From assembly GCA_050013075.1 (NCBI GenBank), contig JBEKFZ010000003.1, positions 1 to 64,000 of the forward strand: DNA of 64,000 nt, in the 5' to 3' direction. Below, piece by piece: positions 8,065-16,963 of the stretch (positions within the stretch are counted from its first letter, which is position 1; every line of letters begins with the position of its first letter). The position numbers and the translations under genes are program-made. This DNA comes from JBEKIK01 sp050013075 (lineage in GTDB: Bacteria > Planctomycetota > Planctomycetia > Pirellulales > Thermoguttaceae). The notes under the pieces are model-generated. The model saw nothing but the letters and a program-made list of their open reading frames with translations, was not told where the DNA came from and ran no database searches.

Positions 8065-9516
8065 CTACCCTTTCCACTTCAAAACCGGATTGCGGGCGGC
8101 CAGCACTTCGTCGGGTCGGCTGACGGGCGTGGTGTGCGGGGCCTCGTGAACCAGGTCGAATGGCTCCTCGGTTATGCGAAACAGGGCCTCGACAAAAGTG
8201 TCCAGCGTGGCCCGGCTCTCGGTCTCCGTCGGCTCGATCATCAATGCCTCGCGCACAATCAGCGGGAAGTATACCGTGGGGGCGTGGAAACCGTAATCCA
8301 ACAAACGTTTGGCAATGTCCAACGCGCTTATATTGCGATCGGCCTTGAGTTTCGCCGCCGTGGCCACGAACTCGTGCATGCACCGTTGGCCGTTGGGCAC
8401 GGGCAGAAAATGCTTGATCTTCGCCAGCAGATAGTTGGCGTTGAGCACGGCGTTTTCGGCCACGCGCCGCAGCCCGTCCGGCCCGTGCGTGCGGATATAG
8501 CAGTACATGCGGATCAACACGCCCACGTTGCCGAAGAAACTCCGCACCCGGCCGATCGACTTGGGGCGATTGTAATCCAGGCGATAGGCGTTGCCCTCCT
8601 TGACCACGATGGGGACGGGCAGATAGGGCCTTAGTCGCTCGCTTACGGCGATCGGTCCCGCGCCCGGTCCGCCGCCGCCGTGCGGACCGCTGAAGGTTTT
8701 ATGCGGATTAAAGTGCATCAAATCCGCGCCGAAATCGCCGGGCCGGGTGATGCCCAAAATGGCGTTCATATTCGCGCCATCAAGATACACCAGCCCGTGG
8801 GCGTCGTGGACCATTTTGGCGATTTGCGCGATCTGCCCGTCGAACAGCCCCAGCGTGTTCGGATTAGTGATCATGAACACGGCGGTCTTATCGTTGAGTT
8901 TACTTGCCAGATCGTCCAGATCGACCAGGCCCGCCGAGTTGCTCTTTACCGGAAGGACGTTAAAATTCGCCATGGCCGCGCTGGCCGGATTGGTGCCGTG
9001 GGCGGCGTCGGGAATAAGCACCGTGGTGCGTTTTTGGCCGATGTCGCGGAAATATGCCGCCGCAACCAAAAGCGCGGTCATTTCGCCGTGTGCCCCGGCC
9101 GCCGGTTGCAGCGTTACCGCCGGCAGCCCGGCGATCTCGGCCAGCATGTGCTGGCATTGGTGCAAGAGGAACAATAATCCTTGCACGGTCGAATCCGGCT
9201 GATACGGATGCAGATCGACCATGCCTGGCATGTTCGACAGCCGTTCATTCCGCTTGGGATTGTATTTCATCGTGCACGAACCAAGCGGGTAAAAATGCGT
9301 ATCGACCGACATGTTATAAGTCGATAAATTCGTGAAATGCCGGATCACGTCCGGCTCGGAAAGCTCCGGAAGCGGCGGCTCCGAGGAAGCAATCGCCCTG
9401 GCGGGCAGCAATTTTTCCAACGGTTGTTCCGGCACGTCGCACTTAGGCAGCCACACCGCCCGGCAACCGGGTTTTGACATCTCGAACAGCAATTGCGTGG
9501 CTTTGGTGTTTCGCAT
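8065..9516 (-). CDS. gcvPB: Glycine dehydrogenase (decarboxylating) subunit 2
   Basis: This 483-residue protein is the PLP-binding half of the split P-protein, which decarboxylates glycine and passes the aminomethyl group to lipoylated GcvH. The PLP lysine lies in NPHKTFSGPHGGGGPGAGPI, about residue 267, and other family blocks are present (PLGSCTMKYNPKRNE, AAHGTNPASAAMANF). I chose ATG 9516, giving the usual MRNTKATQLLFEMSKPG opening; an upstream TTG at 9531 overlaps the end of gcvPA. The overlap or tight junction with gcvPA fits co-translation of two subunits that form a heterodimer. The length matches bacterial GcvPB. Confidence 0.97.
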   Translation of the reverse strand: MRNTKATQLLFEMSKPGCRAVWLPKCDVPEQPLEKLLPARAIASSEPPLPELSEPDVIRHFTNLSTYNMSVDTHFYPLGSCTMKYNPKRNERLSNMPGMVDLHPYQPDSTVQGLLFLLHQCQHMLAEIAGLPAVTLQPAAGAHGEMTALLVAAAYFRDIGQKRTTVLIPDAAHGTNPASAAMANFNVLPVKSNSAGLVDLDDLASKLNDKTAVFMITNPNTLGLFDGQIAQIAKMVHDAHGLVYLDGANMNAILGITRPGDFGADLMHFNPHKTFSGPHGGGGPGAGPIAVSERLRPYLPVPIVVKEGNAYRLDYNRPKSIGRVRSFFGNVGVLIRMYCYIRTHGPDGLRRVAENAVLNANYLLAKIKHFLPVPNGQRCMHEFVATAAKLKADRNISALDIAKRLLDYGFHAPTVYFPLIVREALMIEPTETESRATLDTFVEALFRITEEPFDLVHEAPHTTPVSRPDEVLAARNPVLKWKG

Positions 9517-9523
9517 AACAAAA

Positions 9524-10861
9524 TTATCCAATTATCTTAACCAATCGATCGATTTCTTCCTTGGTGCGTTTTTCAGTGACCGCCACAAGCAGGCAGTCGG
9601 CCAGTTGTGGATACCATTGGCCAAGTGGCAGCCCCGGAAGAATGTATTCTTTTTGAGCGGATTGCAGCAGTTTTTCAACGTTGCCGCTATTTACGCGGAC
9701 CACGAATTCCTTGAACGTCGGCCGGTTAAAGACCTTTGACAATTTCCCGCTGGCGGTCAATTGATTCAAGGCATAATTTGCCTTTTGCAGGCATAATTTG
9801 GCAACGTCTCGCATTCCTTGCGGCCCCATCAGGGAAAGATACACGGCCGCGCGAAGTGCGAACAAGGCTTGATTGGTGCAGATATTACTGGTGGCTTTTT
9901 CGCGGCGGATGTGTTGTTCCCGGGTTTGCAGCGTGAGCACCCAGCAGCGCCGGCCGCGCCGGTCGGTGGTTTGACCGACGAGGCGGCCGGGCATGCGGCG
10001 CACGAACTGTTCGCGGCAGGCGATGATGCCCAGGTACGGCCCGCCGTAGGCCATTGGGTTGCCCAGCGATTGCCCCTCGGCCACGCAGATGTCGGCCTCA
10101 TACTGGCCTGGTCGCTTGAGCAATCCCAAACTTATGGGATCTACGGCGACAATAAACAGCGCCCCGGCCTTGTGGGCGATTTCTGCAAGCGTTTCGACTT
10201 CTTCCAGGCAGCCGAAAAAATTTGGATGCTGGACCAACACGCAGGCGGTTTCGGCATTGACGGCCGCTTCCAGATCGGCGGGCGAAACGGTTCCGTCTTT
10301 AGCGCCGACGGCGACTATCTCGGTGGAAAAATTGGCCAGATAGGTTTTCAGGATTTGGCGATACTCGGGATGTACGCTTTCGGCGACCACTACCCGGCCG
10401 CCGCGCCGCGTGGCGTCCAGGGCCATGAGCACCGCTTCGACCGCCGCGGTTCCGCCGTCGTACAGGCTCGAGTTCGACACGTCCATTGCGGTCAATTGCG
10501 CGATAAGCGTCTGATACTCGAACAGGGCTTGCAGGTTGCCTTGCGCGGCTTCGGCTTGATACGGAGTATAGGAAGTATAAAATTCGCCGCGCGAGGCGAT
10601 TGCATCGATCGCGGCTGGGATGAAGTGATCGTAACTGCCGCCGCCCAGGAAGCATGGCGCGCACGCCGCCGACAGGTTTTGCCCAGAAAGCCCTGTGATA
10701 TGGGCCGTAAGTTCCAATTCGCCCAGGGCCGGCGCCAGGCACAGTTCGCCCTTTAGCCGCAGTTCGGCCGGCACCATGGCGAACAGTTCATCCATCGATG
10801 CCGCGCCAATGGCTTCGAGCATCAATTTCTGATCGTCCAAGGTATTTGGAATGTAAGGCAT
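9524..10861 (-). CDS. gcvPA: Glycine dehydrogenase (decarboxylating) subunit 1
   Basis: The 445-residue protein is the other half of the split P-protein. It opens with the family block MPYIPNTLDDQKLMLEAIG and contains CFLGGGSYDHFIPA and FYTSYTPYQAEAAQGNLQAL, which are characteristic of GcvPA. It has the aminotransferase-I fold but no PLP lysine, which is supplied by GcvPB. The two-subunit arrangement is the one found in Bacillus, Thermotoga and planctomycetes, not the fused P-protein of E. coli. It is separated from gcvH by 68 bases that contain a heptamer tandem repeat, and it runs directly into gcvPB. Confidence 0.97.
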   Translation of the reverse strand: MPYIPNTLDDQKLMLEAIGAASMDELFAMVPAELRLKGELCLAPALGELELTAHITGLSGQNLSAACAPCFLGGGSYDHFIPAAIDAIASRGEFYTSYTPYQAEAAQGNLQALFEYQTLIAQLTAMDVSNSSLYDGGTAAVEAVLMALDATRRGGRVVVAESVHPEYRQILKTYLANFSTEIVAVGAKDGTVSPADLEAAVNAETACVLVQHPNFFGCLEEVETLAEIAHKAGALFIVAVDPISLGLLKRPGQYEADICVAEGQSLGNPMAYGGPYLGIIACREQFVRRMPGRLVGQTTDRRGRRCWVLTLQTREQHIRREKATSNICTNQALFALRAAVYLSLMGPQGMRDVAKLCLQKANYALNQLTASGKLSKVFNRPTFKEFVVRVNSGNVEKLLQSAQKEYILPGLPLGQWYPQLADCLLVAVTEKRTKEEIDRLVKIIG

Positions 10862-10895
10862 GAGTATTTCCGAGGAATTAAGTTGGATGTTTTTA

Positions 10896-10923
10896 ATTCA
10901 TCCTTCATCCCTCATCCTTCATC
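10896..10923. repeat. Heptanucleotide tandem repeat (CTTCATC type)
   Basis: Four units, ATTCATC, CTTCATC, CCTCATC and CTTCATC, lie between gcvH and gcvPA. They could alter spacing or mRNA stability inside the operon. Confidence 0.7.
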
Positions 10924-10929
10924 CTTTTT

Positions 10930-11331
10930 TCAGTGTTGTTCTTCCCGGCATTGTTTTTGATATGCTGCGTAGTCGAGCAGATCGGCCAGTCCGGCTTCGT
11001 TGCTGATTTTGATCTTCACGAGCCAACCGGCCTGGTATGGATCCTTGGAAAGGGTTTCCAGGTTGTTGACCAGATCGGAGTTGACCTCCGTGACTTCGCC
11101 GTCCACTGGACTATTCAGATCGCTTACCGCCTTGACCGACTCGATTTCGCCGAATGGCTCGTCTGCGCGGACCTGGCTGCCGATCTCGGGCAAAGACATA
11201 AAGACCAGATCGGTCAAGACCTCGATGGCGAAAGCGGTGATTCCGACGGTGGCGATTTTTCCGCCGCTTGGGTCGGACTCGACGGCCGCCCATTCGTGTG
11301 TTTTGGTATACAGCAATTGCTGCGGATTCAC
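10930..11331 (-). CDS. gcvH: Glycine cleavage system H protein
   Basis: This 133-residue lipoyl carrier shuttles the aminomethyl group from the P-protein to the T-protein. The lipoylation site is the Lys in GEIESVKAVSDLNSPVDGEV, about residue 67. The opening (LLYTKTHEWAAVE) and the closing LLDYAAYQKQ are typical. The length is normal. The start ATG overlaps the last codon and stop of gcvT by 4 bases, indicating translational coupling. The lipoate/octanoate transferase at 7098-7892 is the likely modifying enzyme. Confidence 0.97.
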   Translation of the reverse strand: MNPQQLLYTKTHEWAAVESDPSGGKIATVGITAFAIEVLTDLVFMSLPEIGSQVRADEPFGEIESVKAVSDLNSPVDGEVTEVNSDLVNNLETLSKDPYQAGWLVKIKISNEAGLADLLDYAAYQKQCREEQH

Positions 11332-12479
11332 TTTTTATTTCCTTTCTTGTTACGATTGTAAAAGGGAAGCGGGACAACGCGGGCGCGTGCAAGATGGCCT
11401 CGAATGTCGATCGTTAGTTCCCTGCCCGGTTCGGCGAATTCAGGAATAATATAGCCCATCGCAATCGGTTTTTGCAGGGTGGGCGAAAAGGTTCCGCTGG
11501 TTACCTCGCCTATGGGCCGCGAATCGGCCAAGATGGGACAGCCCTGCCGGGGCACGCGCCGCTCGGACAATTCCAGCCCGATGCGCGTCAAACGCAGCGG
11601 TTGTTTCTCGATTTTCAACAAGGCGTCCCGGCCGGGAAAATCGTAGCCCACCAAGTGGCAGGCATATCCCACGCCCGCCTGAAACGGATCGATCTCTTCG
11701 CTCAGTTCATGGCCGTAAAGCGGCATGCCGGCTTCCAGACGCAAGGTATCGCGGGCGCCAAGACCGGTGGGCACTATGCCCATGGACTCGCCGGCCTGAA
11801 TCAATGCCTCCCAAATGCCCAAGGCGATGCCGGTACCCATGCTCAGCTCGAACCCGTCTTCGCCGGTATAGCCCGTGCGGCTGATAATGCCTCCCTGCCT
11901 TTGGGCTGCCGGGTGCAACAGCCGGACTAAATTTCCGCGATAGTATTTCATGCCGTATAGATCGACGTCGACAAAGGGTTGGAGCAAATCGATCGCCCGC
12001 GGACCTTGAATGGCGAACATCGCCCAAAGCCGGCTCACGTCGGTGAAAATTATTTCGTGGCCCGGCCGGTTTGCCCGCTCGGGCGGAAGATGTTGCCGTA
12101 TCCAGCGGACGATTTTTTCATGATTCGAGGCATTTACCACCAAAAGGTAGAATGGCTGGCCGTATTCGTTGTGGTAGTAACCCACCAGCACGTCGTCGAG
12201 AATTCCGCCCTTTTCGTTGGTAACGAGCGAATAGCGAATTTGCCCGAAAACCAAGTCGGCGACCCGGCGGGTAAGCAATTCGGCCAAAAAAACCGCCGCG
12301 CCGGGGCCTTCGAACCTCAGCCGGCCCATGTGCGAGATGTCGGCCATGCCCGCGATGCCGCGAGTGGTTCGATGCTCTTGGATAATCGAGGTGAATTGAA
12401 CCGGCATCATAAAACCGGCGAATTCCACCATCCTGCCGCCGTGCGAAACGTGCCAATCGTATAACGGAGTTTTGTTCAT
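11328..12479 (-). CDS. gcvT: Aminomethyltransferase (glycine cleavage T protein)
   Basis: The 383-residue protein transfers the methylene group from GcvH to tetrahydrofolate and releases ammonia. Family features are clear: LYDWHVSHGGRMVEFAGFMM at the start, DISHMGRLRFEGPGA (about 47-61), the folate-site RTGYTGEDGFEL (about 201-212) and a C-terminal barrel with EVTSGTFSPTLQKPIAMGYI. It is the first gene of the leftward gcv operon. No glycine riboswitch consensus is apparent in the roughly 250 bases upstream; the start ATG has AAGGACG about 10 bases before it. Length and motifs are normal. Confidence 0.97.
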   Translation of the reverse strand: MNKTPLYDWHVSHGGRMVEFAGFMMPVQFTSIIQEHRTTRGIAGMADISHMGRLRFEGPGAAVFLAELLTRRVADLVFGQIRYSLVTNEKGGILDDVLVGYYHNEYGQPFYLLVVNASNHEKIVRWIRQHLPPERANRPGHEIIFTDVSRLWAMFAIQGPRAIDLLQPFVDVDLYGMKYYRGNLVRLLHPAAQRQGGIISRTGYTGEDGFELSMGTGIALGIWEALIQAGESMGIVPTGLGARDTLRLEAGMPLYGHELSEEIDPFQAGVGYACHLVGYDFPGRDALLKIEKQPLRLTRIGLELSERRVPRQGCPILADSRPIGEVTSGTFSPTLQKPIAMGYIIPEFAEPGRELTIDIRGHLARARVVPLPFYNRNKKGNKK

Positions 12480-12678
12480 GTAGACAAACGTCCTTGTTTA
12501 GGTCCCAATAGATCGATGGCTGATTTCAAGCATCCTAATACTAGTCATGTATTCTTCGTTTTCTTCATTGGATGAAAAAGTATTTTAGCCTCAGGCGGAA
12601 ATCAGACCAGGGGGCGGGAGAAAATCTTTTCTTCCGGGAAGAGTTGCCGCGAAACGGCCGGCTTTCGTTCTTTCAATT

Positions 12679-12706
12679 AAAAAAAGGCCATCTTTCCAGA
12701 TGGCCT
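12679..12706 (-). terminator. Terminator of a PEP-CTERM gene
   Basis: On the minus strand GGCCATCT TTCC AGATGGCC (12686-12705, an 8-base perfect stem) is followed by seven T. It sits 29 bases beyond the stop of the gene at 12735-13460. Confidence 0.85.
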
Positions 12707-12734
12707 GGGGGATTTATGATGTTAAACATGCCGT

Positions 12735-13460
12735 TCAAGCGGCTGCTCTGCGCCGGCGCAGGAAAGATGTCAGCAATCCCGCCGCAGCCAGACCGGCTAA
12801 AGCGGCCGTTGAAGTCGGTTCGGGAACCGGATTGGATTCCAACGTGCCGTTTATATCGCCCGTGCCGGAGGCGTTAAAAGTACTCAGATAATTGCCGCTC
12901 GTGGTCACATTGGTCAATTTAGAACTGGAGATTACAAAGGAAATTTGATCTTGCGCGCTGAGGGTCAAATCGAAGGGAAGATTTTGGGCCACTAGGCTGT
13001 CGGCCAGGCCCCCGACGGTGATGTAAACTCCGGCGCCGCTATAATAAAGTGAGAGTTGATTAATATTTAAACTCAACAGCGGAGTGGTTTGTGATCCGTT
13101 GTTTTGCAGCAAGTCAAAACCGAATCCCGCGAAACCGTCGCCGGTACTGACCGGACCGCCGTTAATGGGTATGTTTTTAACGTTGTCAATCAGCAGGTCG
13201 GCGAAAATGTTGTCACTGGCGGTGAGACTGCCCACCCAAGCATCGTCTTTGAAAAAATCGATTGTCGTAAGCGGATCCGCCTCGGCGATATTGGCATTGC
13301 CGCCGGCTTTGGCCACGCTGTCGAAGATATCCGTGCCGTCGTACTTAAAATTCAGGCCGGTGATTTGAACCTGGATTTGTTCCGCAAAAGCCGGTGAAGC
13401 GATCAGACCGAGAATCAGAAAGAAACTTGACAAAATTCCACAAACAAGGTGCGTTCTCAC
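12735..13460 (-). CDS. PEP-CTERM sorting domain protein
   Basis: From a GTG at 13460 (GGGGGA 4-9 bases upstream) the product has 241 residues: a signal peptide (about 1-25, ending SPAFA), a Ser/Asp/Gly-rich body without a recognised domain, and a PEP-CTERM tail (NPVPEPTSTAAL, a hydrophobic Ala/Leu helix, then RRRRAAA). An upstream reading frame extends to 13592, but its extra 44 residues would bury the signal peptide, so I reject it. The tail marks it as a substrate of the exosortase at 37421-38404. A strong terminator follows the stop. The upstream region to 14061 is A/T-rich and has no gene. Confidence 0.85.
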   Translation of the reverse strand: MRTHLVCGILSSFFLILGLIASPAFAEQIQVQITGLNFKYDGTDIFDSVAKAGGNANIAEADPLTTIDFFKDDAWVGSLTASDNIFADLLIDNVKNIPINGGPVSTGDGFAGFGFDLLQNNGSQTTPLLSLNINQLSLYYSGAGVYITVGGLADSLVAQNLPFDLTLSAQDQISFVISSSKLTNVTTSGNYLSTFNASGTGDINGTLESNPVPEPTSTAALAGLAAAGLLTSFLRRRRAAA

Positions 13461-14061
13461 GGTAATCCCCCAAAAAATAGGTGCACGTATCAATAGATGC
13501 GTAAATCTTCCGACAAAACACGGTTGCATACTCAATAGGTGAATAAAACGGGCGGCTTTCCGCTTTGCATTCGAGTGTTTAAATAACACCACTTGATATG
13601 GTCACTTATGCCGTCCTATCCCAAGCCCAGACACGTGGAAATAATCCTTTAAATGGATGCTTCCACTAGCCGAATAAAGCGAATTTCGGATGGCTTGGTT
13701 AACGCTGCCTCATTTGATTAGTAGGGTGAATAGATACTTTACCTACCTTCATGTTAATTAGAACAAGTTTTATGTCAACTTTTGTTGTAAAATTGTTCAT
13801 TTTAGGTAAATTAAGCATTATGGGCAGGAAGGGCACTTATTTACACCTTTAAATACCATAAAAATACACATATTGTAGTACAATCATATAACACTATAGT
13901 TGTACATGTTCTCATAATCGTTCTATTTCAATAAACACCTGCTTACAAACCACTTGCGGTTTCGCAATACACTAAATCCGCCAACAAACCGCTTGCGGTT
14001 TCGCGATCCGCAAATAGTAGGGCTACTTTCTGAAATTATATCTTGCCTGTCCAATTATTTA
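13461..14061. other. A/T-rich gene-free stretch
   Basis: There is no supportable gene. The stretch is strongly A/T-rich at about 13740-13930 and probably holds the promoter of the PEP-CTERM gene to its left, though no clear -35/-10 pair can be chosen. Two palindromic repeats lie at its right end. Confidence 0.5.
13947..14005. repeat. Two copies of the AAACCGCTTGCGGTTTCGC repeat
   Basis: Copies at 13947-13965 (one change, CACTTGCGG) and 13986-14005 (exact core) are in direct orientation, 39 bases apart, just beyond the 3' end of the leftward gene at 14062. Confidence 0.65.
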
Positions 14062-15075
14062 TTACGGGCGTTTAAAAGGATTCAGGCAAAGGACTTGGTG
14101 CAGATATTGCGGCGAATGCTTCTCGTGCTCCGGACGCTCATAATGCCACTTAGGACCGGTGGGCATCAGGCTGTCGCAATAGGGCCAAGGATCGAAAGGA
14201 TTATGCCCCAATGCCTTTGTGAGCTTATTGGAATTCATCGAGACGTTCCCGGCTCGGGGTGGGATTGGCCCGGCTTCGCGCCGAGGAATACCCATCAGGC
14301 AATCGGCTGGATAACCGCCCACGCGATTGATGATCTGGGCAATTTGAAACAAACTCAGCCTCCGCGGTCCGCCGGCATGAAATAGTCCGCTCAGATTATT
14401 GGCCAGCATCTGCTGGTAAAGCAGATTCATGCAATCGGTGTAGGTGGGCGTGCGGATCTCGTCAAAATAAAGCGTGGCCGGGCGCGATTTTTTGAACCGC
14501 GACGCGATCCAATCGATGGCCCCGGCATGACCGTTTGCGCTTACGCCCATGGGCAGGGAAATCCGTAGAATGCAGGCCCTCGGATCGGCTGCAAGAACAA
14601 TCTCATCGGCCGCCGCCATGGTTTTGCCGTAGACCGTAACCGGATCGGTTGGATCTTCCTCCACGTATCCCCCGTCGCGCAAGCCCGAAAAGACCAGATC
14701 GCAAGACAAGTGCACCAGGCGCAGGTTTCGCCCGGCGGTTTGTGAAAGAAGGTTTTTTACGCCCTCGACGTTGATTCGCCAGGCGATTTCCGGTGCGCAT
14801 TCGCACTGTTTCAAGGCACAATTGCCGGCACAATCCAACACGGAGCGGAACTTATATTTATCGAACAGCCGGGCGAGTTGTTCGCGGTTTTCGGCATTGC
14901 ACGGAACAACATCTTTCCCCCGGATTCGCAGATTGTCCTCCTGCCGAATGCCGATCACCTGCCCCGGATACCGCTTATGAAAATAATGCCAGGCATTAAA
15001 CCCCGGCACCCCGGCAAGCCCGGTGATTAGAAGCGGCAGCGGTATGGACGGGAAGGGATGGACTTGGCGGATCAT
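14062..15075 (-). CDS. RmlD-like sugar-nucleotide reductase with altered active site
   Basis: This 337-residue protein has the extended SDR fold of dTDP-4-dehydrorhamnose reductase: a glycine-rich start (LLITGLAGVPGFNAW, about residues 15-29), RINVEGVKNLL, and the RmlD-type block VHLSCDLVFSG followed by YVEEDPTDPVTVYGK. In RmlD the active site is Y-x3-K within YGxTK; here the stretch reads YGKTM, so the catalytic Lys is replaced by Met. It may be a non-catalytic or changed-specificity member, like MAT2B-type relatives. Rhamnose-pathway partners are scattered: an RmlC-like gene at 22164, rmlA and rmlB at 34913-36878. No close neighbour on either side shares its operon. Confidence 0.75.
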   Translation of the reverse strand: MIRQVHPFPSIPLPLLITGLAGVPGFNAWHYFHKRYPGQVIGIRQEDNLRIRGKDVVPCNAENREQLARLFDKYKFRSVLDCAGNCALKQCECAPEIAWRINVEGVKNLLSQTAGRNLRLVHLSCDLVFSGLRDGGYVEEDPTDPVTVYGKTMAAADEIVLAADPRACILRISLPMGVSANGHAGAIDWIASRFKKSRPATLYFDEIRTPTYTDCMNLLYQQMLANNLSGLFHAGGPRRLSLFQIAQIINRVGGYPADCLMGIPRREAGPIPPRAGNVSMNSNKLTKALGHNPFDPWPYCDSLMPTGPKWHYERPEHEKHSPQYLHQVLCLNPFKRP

Positions 15076-15342
15076 CGGGCGGGATCAACGAGTGGAAGCG
15101 GACTGATTCGTTTGTGTCGGATGTTGGAAAACATTAAAAGCGTCTATGTTATGCGGACTAAGTATAAAGTGGGCAGCGATCGGTGGAAAGTGGGTAGTAT
15201 TTCTTATCCGCGACCGCTGGTCGCAACTTTACAGACATTTGATTACTTTTGTGGGAAAAACTCCCGGAGCAAGCTCCGGGGCTAAACGAAGAAGTACGAC
15301 ATTATTTATTGGGCATTCAATAAACTTGCCGTCCACTGCCCA

Positions 15343-16695
15343 CTATTTTTCCGCCTCTTTGATCGTCAGTTCGATCGTCGACTGTCCCACTTTCTGGCTT
15401 TTCAGGTCTTCGATGGTCATTTGCAAAGTGTATTTGCCGGGATTGATGCGTTTGGGCATGCGCAGATGGTAACCGATGAAGAAATCGTGTCGGGTGTTTT
15501 GACAGTATTCTTCCGTGGTGGTGAATGTGTGATCGGCCACGCGCTGCCCGGCGGAGTCTAGAATCTGATAACTGCTCCTCAATTGGGTATGAAAGCCTTT
15601 GGACGTGGACTCGGCGGCAAAGTTGTCTATTTCGGCATAGAGCAGCGCCTCTTGATCGGGCGTGAATTCGTACTTCTTAAACGGAGTAAAGCAGCCGTAA
15701 CTTTGTATCGCCGTGCAGAACGACAGGTTGCGAACCGCAAGCGGCGCGGTTTCGCCCAGGCGCGAGATCGCTTCGCAAAGGATTTGCTTGCTTTCGGCCG
15801 CGCGCAGAGTGGCATCGGGCGTTTTTTCCGAATTCAACAGCATATCCAGGCCATAAAGCTCTTTGGACCAGAATTCTTGCATCGCCGGCGGGGCCGAAGG
15901 TATGGGTTTTAAGGCATCGTCACGGCGACCGGCCAATACGTAAAGCATCCTCAGACGCGCCTGCTGGGTCAATTCGTCGGCAGTCTTGGGATTGCTCGGC
16001 GCAGCGGCCTCCATGGCCTTGATTGCCGCCGACAATTCTCCTTGCAAATTATCCGGGTCCCTGGAAACGGGCGCATTGGCTGAGGCGGTTACTACTCGAT
16101 TGGTGGTTTCCTTTACAGGCCGCTCGTCCACGGCGGGTTTAACTCCTTGCGAAGCGCCGGGCAGTTCCGATGCGACAGGACAGTTATCCTTAGGCGGTGG
16201 ATTTGACGCCGCCTGTGCATCCCCGGCAGCCGGCAGCCGGCCGACACGGTCACCGGGCTGATTGTCGCCGGATAAATGATTGCCGCTGGTCGGAGGATTG
16301 TCGTTGGCTGCCATTGCCTCGCGCTGGGCCGCCCTGCGTTTATAGGCAATGGCAGCGCGGAACTGCTGCATTACCAACGGCCAAAGGGCGGGATCGGTTT
16401 GCTTAAGATCTTCCATCAATTTATTTTGGGCGGCGGGATCGAGCGTGCCGAGTTGTCGCAATTCTTCCATGATCTCCTGCATGGCCTGGGCATTGGCCTG
16501 GCCGTTGACGGATGCGCCCTGAGGATTTTGGCCGTTTGCCTTGGAAGGAGTTGCCGTTGCAGCGGTCGATTTGTCAGAGACCGGCAACGCCGACGTCCGG
16601 TCGTTGTTCTTCCCTGCCGACCATGGCGACGATGCACAGCCGCTTAGGATCGTCCCGGCTAGCAAAGGGCCGATAATTAAAGGCAACCTGCTCAT
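15343..16695 (-). CDS. Lipoprotein of unknown function
   Basis: From ATG 16695 the product has 450 residues with a clean lipoprotein signal (MSRLPLIIGPLLAGTILSGC, Cys20). A longer frame to 16764 would spoil the signal. Residues 25-230 are low-complexity (Ala, Pro, Asn, Gln, Lys), with a short helical block around the stretch QAMQEIMEELRQLGTL. The C-terminal third (about 235-450) looks folded, with beta-rich segments and a final strand region (PGKYTLQMTIEDL). I recognise no family. By composition it would sit at the outer face of a membrane as a structural or stress-sensing protein, which is inference. Neighbours do not help. Confidence 0.7.
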   Translation of the reverse strand: MSRLPLIIGPLLAGTILSGCASSPWSAGKNNDRTSALPVSDKSTAATATPSKANGQNPQGASVNGQANAQAMQEIMEELRQLGTLDPAAQNKLMEDLKQTDPALWPLVMQQFRAAIAYKRRAAQREAMAANDNPPTSGNHLSGDNQPGDRVGRLPAAGDAQAASNPPPKDNCPVASELPGASQGVKPAVDERPVKETTNRVVTASANAPVSRDPDNLQGELSAAIKAMEAAAPSNPKTADELTQQARLRMLYVLAGRRDDALKPIPSAPPAMQEFWSKELYGLDMLLNSEKTPDATLRAAESKQILCEAISRLGETAPLAVRNLSFCTAIQSYGCFTPFKKYEFTPDQEALLYAEIDNFAAESTSKGFHTQLRSSYQILDSAGQRVADHTFTTTEEYCQNTRHDFFIGYHLRMPKRINPGKYTLQMTIEDLKSQKVGQSTIELTIKEAEK

Positions 16696-16963
16696 GATCG
16701 AATGTCGAATGACAAACAATGAATGAAGAACCTGGAAAAGCGGTATGTCAGTGCGATAAGCCACAGAAGAGGGGGGATGGTACTGAAAAGACTTGTTTTA
16801 CGCAAGACGGAATTTAAAAACGGCCAAGGATTTCCCTCCCCTCCGCAGGGTTGGTTTTCGATTTGCACTATAAGGGAATTACAATGCACTTCATCACAAT
16901 ACACAAAAACGCCCCTTTGGACAGCCTGGATTGTGATTGTGTCGTAAGGAAGGGGCAACCGGT

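Noticed and set aside
12480..12570. Possible glycine riboswitch upstream of gcvT
   Set aside because: The 5' region is short and shows no tandem aptamer-like conserved segments; nothing can be supported.
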